This document shows, one piece after another, positions 14,125-22,018 of a DNA stretch of 41,810 nucleotides. Numbering within the stretch: position 1 is the stretch's first letter; every line of letters begins with the position of its first letter. The notes beneath the pieces are model-generated. The model saw nothing but the letters and a program-made list of their open reading frames with translations. It was not told where the DNA came from and searched no databases. The DNA is from Chloroflexota bacterium (GTDB lineage: Bacteria; Chloroflexota; Dehalococcoidia; Bin125): positions 1 to 41,810 of the forward strand of contig JAPPNI010000024.1 in assembly GCA_028873865.1 (NCBI GenBank). The letters run 5' to 3'. A program made the translations under genes and the position numbers.

Positions 14125-15126
14125 ATGACGTCACGTCGTACGCCGGCCGCGCCCGAGGAACCGCCGAGTAATGAGCCGCCGCCTGGCTCGATCGCGGACG
14201 TGTACCGCGAGGTCATGCCGCTGGTCAGTTTCGAGGCGGCGTTGACCAAGGGCGACGATGTCGCGCTGACGATTCCCTCTGATTCGATCCACGAGGTGCT
14301 GGAACGCGGCCGCGAGGACGAGCGGCTGCAGATGAACCTGCTGCGCAACCAGACCGCCGTGGACTGGGAAGATCGTGGGCTGGAGATCGTCTACCACCTC
14401 TATTCGATTCCCTTGCGCCAGGCCGTCACGATCAAGTCCTGGCTGCCGTCCGACGGCGCGGTGGTCGAGTCGGTGACCGACATCTACGAAATGGCCAACT
14501 GGGCCGAGCGGGAATGCCGCGAGATGTTCGGGATCGAGTTCATCGGCCATCCCGATCCGCGCAACCTGCTGCTCGACGAGGACCTGGATATCCATCCGCT
14601 GCGCAAGAGCCATCCGCTCGCGCCGATCGAGATGGAGCAGGGCGTCGACGTCGAGTTCTTCACCAAGCAGCACCCGCCGCCCGAGCCCGAAGAAGAGGAA
14701 GAGGCGGCTCCGGAAGCCGCGGCTGCTGCTGCGCCTGAGCGCAAGCGGCTCGAGGACATGACCGAAGAGGAACGCGAGGAGCGCCGCGCCGAACAGGCCG
14801 AGCGCGTGGCCCGCGCCCGGGAACTGGCGGCCGTGCGGCGTGCCGAGCGTCTGGCCGGAGCACCGCCTGCCGGTGGTCCGCGGCCCGAGGGCACCGCTCC
14901 GCCTCCGCCGCCTGCTGCGACTCCGACGGCAGCGCCCGCCGCCGAGGCGGCGCCAGCGAGCGCGCCTGTCCAGGACGACCGACCACCGGCGCCACCACCG
15001 CCGGAACTACCGACGATCCCGGATGCCGAAGAAGATCCCGAGGGTCGCGCCGCCGCCCAGGCCGAGCGCGTTCGCCTGGGCCGCGAACTGGCGGCCGCCA
15101 GGCGGGCTCAACTGCGCGGCGAGTAG
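14125..15126 (+). CDS. nuoC: NADH-quinone oxidoreductase subunit C with long repeat-bearing C-terminal tail
   Basis: Peripheral-arm 30-kDa subunit. The core (about 20-182) is typical and contains the family signature ERECREMFGIEFIGHPDPRN (about 128-147) followed by LLLDEDLDIHPLRKSHP. It lacks any fusion to NuoD. After residue about 183 comes an unusual tail of about 150 residues. It has an acidic/Ala stretch, a charged helix (222-243, AEQAERVARARELAAVRRAE), a Pro/Ala-rich linker (about 247-300), and a second copy of the helix (310-330, AAQAERVRLGRELAAARRAQ). The two helices are 14/20 identical. The 333-aa total is well above the usual 150-230 aa. The tail looks disordered with two short charged helices, perhaps for docking a partner. 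Confidence 0.93.
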   Translation: MTSRRTPAAPEEPPSNEPPPGSIADVYREVMPLVSFEAALTKGDDVALTIPSDSIHEVLERGREDERLQMNLLRNQTAVDWEDRGLEIVYHLYSIPLRQAVTIKSWLPSDGAVVESVTDIYEMANWAERECREMFGIEFIGHPDPRNLLLDEDLDIHPLRKSHPLAPIEMEQGVDVEFFTKQHPPPEPEEEEEAAPEAAAAAAPERKRLEDMTEEEREERRAEQAERVARARELAAVRRAERLAGAPPAGGPRPEGTAPPPPPAATPTAAPAAEAAPASAPVQDDRPPAPPPPELPTIPDAEEDPEGRAAAQAERVRLGRELAAARRAQLRGE

Positions 15127-15179
15127 CCGGGCAAGTCGGCTGACGGTCGCAACGAGACGAGGAGCAGGGAGTAGACCGC

Positions 15180-16343
15180 ATGGTCCAGCAAACCTTTGAA
15201 GGTGAAGTGCTCACTGAACCCGTCGTCGTCGAGCGCGAGTTCGAGACCGTCGACATGAACATCAACATCGGGCCGCAGCACCCGGCCACGCACGGGGTGT
15301 TCCGCATGGTCCTGACGGTGGACGGCGAAATCGTCAAGGACGCCATTCCCTACATCGGCTACATGCACCGCGGCGGCGAAAAGCTGTCGGAGAACCTCGA
15401 TTACCGAGGCGCGTTGGGCTATCAGGACCGCACAGACTACCTGGCCGCGTTTAACTCCGAGTGGGTCTACGTCAACGCCGTTGAGCGCCTGGCCGGAATC
15501 GAGATCCCCGAACGGGCCGAATACGTCCGCCTGATCCTGGCTGAGTTCAACCGGCTGCTCTCGCACTTCATGTTCATGGGCGCATTTGGTACCGACGTTG
15601 GCTACTTCGGCACCGCCTTCACCTGGACGTTCAAGGAACGCGAGCGCATCCAGGATCTGTTCGAGGCCGTCTGCGGCGACCGGATCATGTACAACTACTT
15701 CCGCGTCGGCGGTCTCGCCTGGGAGCCGCACGAGACCTTCATCGAGGACTCGCACTGGGTGCTGGATCAGGTCGAGGTCGGAATCACGGATGTCGACGAG
15801 TTGATGACCAACAACGAGGTCTTTGTCGCCCGCTGTCGCGACGTCGGCGCGATGACCGCAGACGAAGCGATCTCCTTCGGCGTCACCGGACCGATGCTGC
15901 GAGCCTCTGGCGTCCCATTCGACCTGCGCGTGGACGAGCCCTACTCGATCTACGACCGCTTCCACTGGGAGATTCCGGTCGGTGAGCGCGGCGACGTCTA
16001 CGACCGCTATCTCGTGCGGCTTGAGGAAATGCGCCAGTCGGTCACAATCCTGCGTCAGGCGTTGGACCAGATGCCAACCTCTGGACCCATTGAGCCCGAG
16101 CGGATGCCGGCGCGTCTGCGCCCGCCCCCTGGCGAAATCTACATGCGCCAGGAGAATCCCCGCGGCGAATACGGCATCTACATGGTCTCCGACGGCACCG
16201 ACAAACCCTGGCGCGTGAAGATGCGATCGCCATGCTTCCATAACCTCTCATCGCTTAAACCGCAGGTGATAAACGCCTACCTTGCCGACGCCGTCGTGGC
16301 GCTCGGCTCGATCGACATCGTCCTCTGCGAGGTCGACCGCTAA
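15180..16343 (+). CDS. nuoD: NADH-quinone oxidoreductase subunit D (quinone-site subunit)
   Basis: 49-kDa subunit that, with NuoB, forms the quinone reduction site. It is 387 aa with a good AGGAG-type site before the ATG. The N-terminal GPQHPATHGVFRMVL places His38 in the quinone-site loop, and DRTDYLAAF places Tyr87. These are the same two numbers used for the quinone-ligand residues in Thermus Nqo4, so quinone chemistry is intact. The C-terminal end DIVLCEVDR matches the family end (usually D-x-V-M/L-G-E-V-D-R), with Cys in place of Gly. Its stop TAA overlaps the ATG of a 33-codon ORF. Confidence 0.96.
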   Translation: MVQQTFEGEVLTEPVVVEREFETVDMNINIGPQHPATHGVFRMVLTVDGEIVKDAIPYIGYMHRGGEKLSENLDYRGALGYQDRTDYLAAFNSEWVYVNAVERLAGIEIPERAEYVRLILAEFNRLLSHFMFMGAFGTDVGYFGTAFTWTFKERERIQDLFEAVCGDRIMYNYFRVGGLAWEPHETFIEDSHWVLDQVEVGITDVDELMTNNEVFVARCRDVGAMTADEAISFGVTGPMLRASGVPFDLRVDEPYSIYDRFHWEIPVGERGDVYDRYLVRLEEMRQSVTILRQALDQMPTSGPIEPERMPARLRPPPGEIYMRQENPRGEYGIYMVSDGTDKPWRVKMRSPCFHNLSSLKPQVINAYLADAVVALGSIDIVLCEVDR

Positions 16344-16444
16344 TGTCGCTGCAGCTCCTCAACAGCCGTACCCACTGGATGGGTGTAAGCCGGATCGCGT
16401 GTACCCTGCGTGATCAGCGCCAACAGCCAGCGGGGATGCGCTAA
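16343..16444 (+). CDS. Possible 33-aa small protein between nuoD and nuoH
   Basis: A 34-codon frame fills the nuoD-nuoH gap exactly. Its ATG overlaps the nuoD stop (TAATG) and its stop TAA abuts the nuoH ATG (TAAATG). GCGAGG lies about 9 nt upstream. The peptide begins MSLQLLNSRTHWMGV and ends QQPAGMR; it is basic, with no membrane span and one Cys. No homologue is recognised. It may be a translated small subunit or leader that couples nuoD to nuoH translation, or a chance frame. It sits one gene before the point where nuoI is normally found. Confidence 0.35.
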   Translation: MSLQLLNSRTHWMGVSRIACTLRDQRQQPAGMR

Positions 16445-17653
16445 ATGGTCTTGAGCGAGTTCGCCGGCGTCAGCATGCCCGATTGGATCGATGCGCTGCT
16501 GCGCATCATGTTCATCGTCGCGCTGATGACGATCATGGCGTTCGCGCTGATCTACCTCGAGCGAAAAATCCTCGCCCGATTTCAGGCTCGCGTCGGCCCC
16601 ACCCGCACCGGACCGATCGGCACGCTGCAGTCAATCGCCGACGCCCTCAAGCTGATCACGAAGGAAGACGTCCGGCCAATCACGGCGGATCGCTGGGCCT
16701 TCGAACTCGCTCCATACATGGCCTTTGTGCCGGTCTTCCTGGTCTTCGTGCCGATGCCCTTCACCGAGACCTGGTTCGTCCGTGACCTCAATCTCGGGTT
16801 GCTCTTCGTCTTCGGCGTGCTGGGACTGAACATCGTCGGCGTGGTCATGGCCGCCTGGGGATCGGACAACAAGTACGCACTGCTCGGCGGAGTGAGAGCT
16901 GCGGCGCAGGCGATTTCCTACGAAATCCCCATGTTGCTGATCGTCGTTGCCCTGGTGATGGTCGCCGCCGGTCGCCTCGCCGTCGATGGCGACGCCTCCG
17001 CCGCCGGTTCGATCAACGCCATCGTCGGCGATCAGACCACGACGCCATACATTCTGCTGCAACCGCTCGGCTTCTTCATCTTCATCGTGGGCATGCTGGC
17101 CGAGCTGCACCGCCCGCCGTTTGACATGCCAATCGCCGAATCGGAAGTCGTCGGCGGATACTTCGTCGAGTACTCCGGTATGCGCTGGGGAATGTTCTTC
17201 CTGGCCGAATACACCGCGCTCTTCCTGCTCGTCGTGCTCGCCTCGTCGCTCTTCCTCGGCGGCTGGAACTGGCCCTTCGGCGCCGACGTCGGGCTGGGCC
17301 TGCAGATCGTACTGACCTTCGTTAAGACTTCCGTGTTGATCGTGCTCGTGATCGGCTCGCGGGCCCTGTTCCCCCGTCTGCGCATCGACCAGCTCATGGC
17401 CTTCTCCTGGAAGGTGCTCCTGCCCTTCTCCATTGTCCAGGTGATCGCCAACGGGATCATCCTCGCCTACGGCGGCGCCGACTGGGTAGTGGGGCTGGTC
17501 TCGTTCGCATTGCTGGCCGCGCTCGGCGGACTGGTCTTCTACATCATGCGACGCAAGCAGGGTGAAGGCACTCGCACCGTACAAACCACGCCGGCCACGC
17601 CGCGCGTGATCACCGCGCCAGAGGTCACCCCGGTTGAGGCCGGCGGCGACTAG
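16445..17653 (+). CDS. nuoH: NADH-quinone oxidoreductase subunit H
   Basis: Membrane subunit that lines the quinone chamber and links to the proton channels. It is 402 aa with about eight hydrophobic helices. The loop LERKILARFQARVGPTRTGP (38-57) is the hallmark quinone-chamber sequence, followed by LQSIADALKLITKED. Later segments include AELHRPPFDMPIAESEVVGGY, with the conserved acidic residues, and a loop GSRALFPRLRIDQLM. The final 30 residues form a Thr/Pro/Ala-rich cytosolic tail beyond the last helix. nuoI would normally come next, but only 33 nt separate this gene from nuoJ. Confidence 0.96.
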   Translation: MVLSEFAGVSMPDWIDALLRIMFIVALMTIMAFALIYLERKILARFQARVGPTRTGPIGTLQSIADALKLITKEDVRPITADRWAFELAPYMAFVPVFLVFVPMPFTETWFVRDLNLGLLFVFGVLGLNIVGVVMAAWGSDNKYALLGGVRAAAQAISYEIPMLLIVVALVMVAAGRLAVDGDASAAGSINAIVGDQTTTPYILLQPLGFFIFIVGMLAELHRPPFDMPIAESEVVGGYFVEYSGMRWGMFFLAEYTALFLLVVLASSLFLGGWNWPFGADVGLGLQIVLTFVKTSVLIVLVIGSRALFPRLRIDQLMAFSWKVLLPFSIVQVIANGIILAYGGADWVVGLVSFALLAALGGLVFYIMRRKQGEGTRTVQTTPATPRVITAPEVTPVEAGGD

Positions 17654-17686
17654 CAGAACAGATCGAAGAGGTAGAGGAGCAACCGC

Positions 17687-18205
17687 GTGGAGGACGGCGT
17701 TACCGCGACTCAGGTGGTGTTCTGGATCCTGGCCGTGGTCATGCTGATCTCCGCGATTGGCGTGGTCACGGTGGGCAACATCGTCTACGCGGCGCTGTTC
17801 TTCATCGCCTCGCTCGCCGGAGTCGCCGGCATCTACCTGATTCTCACCGTTGAGTTCATCGCCCTCGTCCAGTTGCTGATCTACGGCTCCGCCGTGGTCA
17901 TCCTGATTCTCTTCGCCTTGATGCTGACTCGCGCACGCGAGCGACCGCAGGCTCTGTTTGGACGCTCGAGGCCGCTCGGGATCGCCGCCGCCCTGGGCCT
18001 GTTGGCCGCGCTGATCGGCGGGATCGTCGCTACGACCTGGACCACGCCCGAATCCTCCTCGGCGATCCAGCCGGTCGGCCTGCAAGCGATCGGCGACGCG
18101 ATCTTCACGATCTGGATCGTGCCCTTCATCATCGTCGGCGTGCTGCTCTCGATTGCGCTGGACGGCGCGATCATGCTCGCCTCACCCGATGAGGACGACA
18201 ACTGA
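17687..18205 (+). CDS. nuoJ: NADH-quinone oxidoreductase subunit J
   Basis: Membrane-arm subunit, 172 aa, GTG start behind a strong AGAGGAG site. Five hydrophobic helices are visible. The third contains the glycine/tyrosine-rich LVQLLIYGSAVVILILFALML, which holds the flexible pi-bulge region in complex I. It ends with an acidic tail DEDDN. The stop TGA shares its last base with the nuoK ATG, so the two are probably translationally coupled. Its direct position after nuoH shows that nuoI is absent from this operon. Confidence 0.94.
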   Translation: MEDGVTATQVVFWILAVVMLISAIGVVTVGNIVYAALFFIASLAGVAGIYLILTVEFIALVQLLIYGSAVVILILFALMLTRARERPQALFGRSRPLGIAAALGLLAALIGGIVATTWTTPESSSAIQPVGLQAIGDAIFTIWIVPFIIVGVLLSIALDGAIMLASPDEDDN

Positions 18206-18519
18206 TGCCGCCGCTCGAGCACATCCTGGTGGTCAACGCGGTGCTCTTCGCGATCGGCGCGATGGGCGTCCTGACGCGCCGCAACGCGGTGCTGATCCTG
18301 CTCTCGGTCGAGCTGATGCTCAACGCGGTGTCGCTCAACATGGTCGCCTTCGCGGTCTATGGACACGTCGATTTCGGCAACATCACCGGGATCGTCTTCG
18401 CCTTCTTCATCATCGTGATCGCGGCCGCCGAGGTCGCGCTGGCGCTGGGCATCGTGGTGCGAACCTTCCGCAACCGCGCCACCGCGAACGTCGACGAAGT
18501 GAATCTCCTCAAGTGGTAA
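18205..18519 (+). CDS. nuoK: NADH-quinone oxidoreductase subunit K
   Basis: Small three-helix subunit of the membrane arm, 104 aa, homologous to MrpC. The proton-relay glutamates are in place: Glu36 in ILLSVELMLNAVSLN and Glu76 in VIAAAEVALALGIVV, close to the E36/E72 pair of the E. coli subunit. The start overlaps the nuoJ stop by one base. nuoL begins 16 nt downstream. Confidence 0.95.
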   Translation: MPPLEHILVVNAVLFAIGAMGVLTRRNAVLILLSVELMLNAVSLNMVAFAVYGHVDFGNITGIVFAFFIIVIAAAEVALALGIVVRTFRNRATANVDEVNLLKW

Positions 18520-18535
18520 CCGGGAGCATGCTGCA

Positions 18536-20470
18536 ATGATCTGGGCTGACCACGCATGGATTTTGCCGGCGATCCCGGCCATCTCCTTCGTCGTGCTGTT
18601 CCTGTTCGGCCGCAAGCTGCCGCGCGGCGGCGACTTCATCTCGGTCGGAGCGGCGCTGGCCGTGTTCGTGCTCTTTTTCTTCGTGCTCGAGTCTCACCTC
18701 GACTGGCTCGGCGCAGGCCTCGGCGGGATCCGCAACGTCGGCACCGACTGGATCAACTTCGACAGCTTCGTTGTCCGGCTCGGCTTCACCGTCGATTCGA
18801 TCGCGATGGTGATGGTCTTTGTCGTCGCGACCGTCGCGCTGATGGTCAACATCTATTCTACCAACTATCTGCGTCACCACGGACGCCCCGAGCCGCGCTA
18901 CTGGTGGTACTTCGCGGTGCTCTCGCTCTTCGTGGCGATGATGCTCACCCTGGTCCTGGCCGACAACCTGCTGCTCATGTTCGTCGCTTGGGAGGGCGTC
19001 GGCCTCTGCTCCTTCCTCTTGATCGGCTTCTACTACGAGCGCCGTTCCGCTGTCGAGGCAGCCAAGAAGGCGTTCGTCACGACGCGACTCGGCGACGTGG
19101 GCCTGTTCATCGGCATCATCCTCTTCTGGCGCGCGACCGGTTCCTTCCAGATTTCCGACATCATCGCCGCCGCCGAGGCGGGCCGGGTCAACGACTTGCC
19201 CCAGGTCATGGGCGACGGCTATCTCACGCTCTCTACGCTGATGCTCTTCCTCGGCGCGGCCGGTAAGTCGGCCCAGGTCCCGTTCCACGTCTGGCTGCCC
19301 GATGCGATGGAAGGCCCGACGCCGGTCTCCGCGTTGATCCACGCCGCCACGATGGTCGTCGCCGGCGTCTACCTGGTCGCGCGCCTGCTGCCGGTCTTCG
19401 AGGTCACCCCGGGCGCGTCCAACGTGGTGCTTGCTGTTGGACTGACGACGGCGTTGTTGGCCGGCATGATGGCGCTGGCGCAGAACGACATCAAGCGAGT
19501 GCTCGCCTATTCCACTGTGTCTCAGCTGGGATTCATGTTCGTCGCCCTGGGGGTCGGCGCCGTTGGCATTGCCATGTTCCATCTGCTCACGCACGCCTTC
19601 TTCAAAGCCTGTCTCTTCCTCGGCTCCGGATCCGTAATCCACATGACCGAGGAACAGGACGCGCGCAAGCTGGGCGGACTCTGGTGGCGGATGCCGGTCA
19701 CCGCTTCAACCTTCATCATTTCCTCCGTTGCGCTGGCCGGGATCCCGCCCTTGTCCGGGTTCTTCTCCAAGGACGAGATTTTCGTCGCCACCCTCGGAGG
19801 CGCGAACACCGCGATCGCGATTCTGCTCGGCGTGGCCGCCTTCCTCTCGGCCCTGTACATGGCTCGGCTGGTGATCATCACCTTCTTCGGCCCGCCCAAG
19901 GACATCGAAGTAATCAGGCGAGCCCGCGAAGCAGCTCCGACCATCCTGATCCCGCTCGTCTTTCTCACCATCCTCACCTTCCTGATCGGCTTTGTCGCCT
20001 TCGACCAGGTCGGCGATGCGCTGGGCTTCCCCGGTGGGATCAACAACTACGTCTACTTCCCCGAGCCGCACGACTTCCACTTCTCCAACTCGATCGCGGC
20101 AGTGACGGGCACGGTTTCGCTGCTCGGATTCCTGACCGCGTATTGGTTCTTCTGGGGCCGAAACTCGCATCGCGCCCAGGCCGTGCGCGAGTTCCAGCCG
20201 CGTCTGGCTGCGGTGATCGAGAACAAGTTCTACTTCGACGAGGCCTACCAGTGGGGCATCGACCGCGCGATGCTGCCGCTGGCCCGGATCGTGGCCTGGT
20301 TCGACCGCATGATCGTCAACGACACCGGGATCAACGCCCCGGCCGACGCGACGCGCTATGCCGCCTACTGGCTGCGCTATCACGTCACCGGACGGATTCC
20401 CGACTACGCGCTGCTAATGGTGGTCGGCGTCGCCCTGGCGGGCGGCCTCGCCTTCCTGCTGCGCGGATAG
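18536..20470 (+). CDS. nuoL: NADH-quinone oxidoreductase subunit L (antiporter-like)
   Basis: Largest antiporter-like subunit at the distal end of the membrane arm; 644 aa, within the normal range. The proton-pumping core is recognisable: MFVAWEGVGLCSFLLIGFYY with the key Glu, KSAQVPFHVWLPDAMEGPTP with the conserved Lys and Asp/His cluster, SALIHAATMVVAGVYL, DIKRVLAYSTVSQLGFM, and LTHAFFKACLFLGSGSVIH. The C-terminal extension needed for the lateral helix is present (FYFDEAYQWGIDRAML to the end). GGGAG lies upstream of the ATG. Confidence 0.96.
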   Translation: MIWADHAWILPAIPAISFVVLFLFGRKLPRGGDFISVGAALAVFVLFFFVLESHLDWLGAGLGGIRNVGTDWINFDSFVVRLGFTVDSIAMVMVFVVATVALMVNIYSTNYLRHHGRPEPRYWWYFAVLSLFVAMMLTLVLADNLLLMFVAWEGVGLCSFLLIGFYYERRSAVEAAKKAFVTTRLGDVGLFIGIILFWRATGSFQISDIIAAAEAGRVNDLPQVMGDGYLTLSTLMLFLGAAGKSAQVPFHVWLPDAMEGPTPVSALIHAATMVVAGVYLVARLLPVFEVTPGASNVVLAVGLTTALLAGMMALAQNDIKRVLAYSTVSQLGFMFVALGVGAVGIAMFHLLTHAFFKACLFLGSGSVIHMTEEQDARKLGGLWWRMPVTASTFIISSVALAGIPPLSGFFSKDEIFVATLGGANTAIAILLGVAAFLSALYMARLVIITFFGPPKDIEVIRRAREAAPTILIPLVFLTILTFLIGFVAFDQVGDALGFPGGINNYVYFPEPHDFHFSNSIAAVTGTVSLLGFLTAYWFFWGRNSHRAQAVREFQPRLAAVIENKFYFDEAYQWGIDRAMLPLARIVAWFDRMIVNDTGINAPADATRYAAYWLRYHVTGRIPDYALLMVVGVALAGGLAFLLRG

Positions 20471-20497
20471 CGAACGAGATAGAGAGAGGCAGACAGC

Positions 20498-22018
20498 GTG
20501 GACGCAGGTGAAGCTCTCCTCCTGCTCTTGCTGATCCCCGGGGCAGCGATGCTGCTCACGATCCTCGTGCCCTCGCGGCACGCCAATGTCGTGCGCTGGA
20601 TCGCACTCATTACCACCACCGCCACACTGATCGACTCGATCTGGATCTTCGCCGTTTACGACTTTGCCCAGGGCGGCTACCAGTTCGATCTGCAGTACCC
20701 GTGGATCGAGAACATCGGCTTCCTCGGCGAGAACGGCATCTCGCTGCACCTCGCGGTCGACGGCATTGCCGCGCCCATGGTCCTGCTCAACGGGCTGGTC
20801 GGCTTCGCCGGCGTGCTGGTCTCGTGGAAGATCACGCACCGGGTGAAGGATTTCTTCATCCTCTTCATGGCGCTGTTCACCGGCGTCTACGGCGTCTACA
20901 TCGGCCAGGACCTGTTCTTCTGGTTCTTCGCCTACGAGCTCGCCGTGCTGCCGATGTACTTGCTGATCGTGATCTGGGGCTCGACCAACAAAGAGTACGG
21001 CGCGATGAAGCTGACCATGGTGCTGGTCGGCGGCTCGGTGCTGATCTTCGTCGGGATCTTCGCCGTGTTTGCCGAGGCGGGTGCCGGCACGTTCGACATG
21101 GCGGTCCTGCGCGATATCGAGTTCGGCCGTGGCTTCGCCAACACGTTCTTCCCCTTCTTCATGATCGGCTGCGGCGTGCTGGCCGGTCTGTTCCCGTTCC
21201 ATACCTGGTCGCCCGACGGTCACGTGGCTGCGCCTACGGCGGTCTCGATGCTGCACGCGGGTGTCCTGATGAAGCTGGGCGCCTTCGGCATCATTCGCCT
21301 GGGCATGGAGATCCTGCCCGCCGGTACAGACTTCTGGATGCCGGTCCTGCTCGTGCTGGGCGGCGTCGCGGCCGTCTACGGGGCCATCTCGGCGATCCAT
21401 CAGACCGACCTCAAGTTTGTGATCGGTTATTCGTCCGTCTCCCATATGGGCTTTGTTCTGATGGGTCTGGGGACGATGAACAACATCGGCGTCAACGGCG
21501 CGGTGCTGCAGATGTTCTCGCACGGCGTGATGACCGCCCTCTTCTTCGCTATGGTCGGCGGACTCTATGACCAGGCGCATACCAGGGATATCCGCGTCTT
21601 CGGCGGACTGGTGCGCAAGATGCCGTTGTTCGTGATCTTCTTCGGCATCGCCGGTCTGACGTCGCTCGGCTTACCCGGATTGTCGGGATTCGTGGCCGAG
21701 TTCCACATCTTCGTCGGCACGATCGACACCTTCCCACTGTTCGCCGCGCTCGGCATCCTCTCTGCCGCCCTCACCGCGATCTACGTGTTGCGGCTGATGG
21801 GTCGCGCGGCCCTGGGCCCCTTCAATCCGCGCTGGGAGAATCTCAAGGATCTCTCGCGCTGGGAGATTGCCGCAGCGATCGTGCTGATCGCGCCGATCAT
21901 CGCGATGGGCATCTGGCCCGACCCGTTCATTGACCGGATCGCGCCGACCGTGGCGGAACTGCCGAACATTGATCAGATCGGCGGACTGTTCACACTCAGT
22001 TCGCTGACCGGACGGTGA
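20498..22018 (+). CDS. nuoM: NADH-quinone oxidoreductase subunit M (antiporter-like)
   Basis: Second antiporter-like proton-pumping subunit; 506 aa, GTG start 27 nt after nuoL. Motifs are FFWFFAYELAVLPMYLLI with the conserved Glu, GLFPFHTWSPDGHVAAPTA, SMLHAGVLMKLGAFGIIR with the conserved Lys, DLKFVIGYSSVSHMGFVL and MFSHGVMTALFFAMVGGLYD. About fourteen hydrophobic helices are expected. Its TGA overlaps the GTG start of nuoN by four bases (GTGA), which indicates coupled translation. Confidence 0.96.
   Translation: MDAGEALLLLLLIPGAAMLLTILVPSRHANVVRWIALITTTATLIDSIWIFAVYDFAQGGYQFDLQYPWIENIGFLGENGISLHLAVDGIAAPMVLLNGLVGFAGVLVSWKITHRVKDFFILFMALFTGVYGVYIGQDLFFWFFAYELAVLPMYLLIVIWGSTNKEYGAMKLTMVLVGGSVLIFVGIFAVFAEAGAGTFDMAVLRDIEFGRGFANTFFPFFMIGCGVLAGLFPFHTWSPDGHVAAPTAVSMLHAGVLMKLGAFGIIRLGMEILPAGTDFWMPVLLVLGGVAAVYGAISAIHQTDLKFVIGYSSVSHMGFVLMGLGTMNNIGVNGAVLQMFSHGVMTALFFAMVGGLYDQAHTRDIRVFGGLVRKMPLFVIFFGIAGLTSLGLPGLSGFVAEFHIFVGTIDTFPLFAALGILSAALTAIYVLRLMGRAALGPFNPRWENLKDLSRWEIAAAIVLIAPIIAMGIWPDPFIDRIAPTVAELPNIDQIGGLFTLSSLTGR

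Noticed and set aside
16631..18085. 484-codon minus-strand open frame over nuoH and nuoJ
   Set aside because: Antisense to well-supported complex I genes; very His/Asp/Gln/Glu-rich and without motifs.
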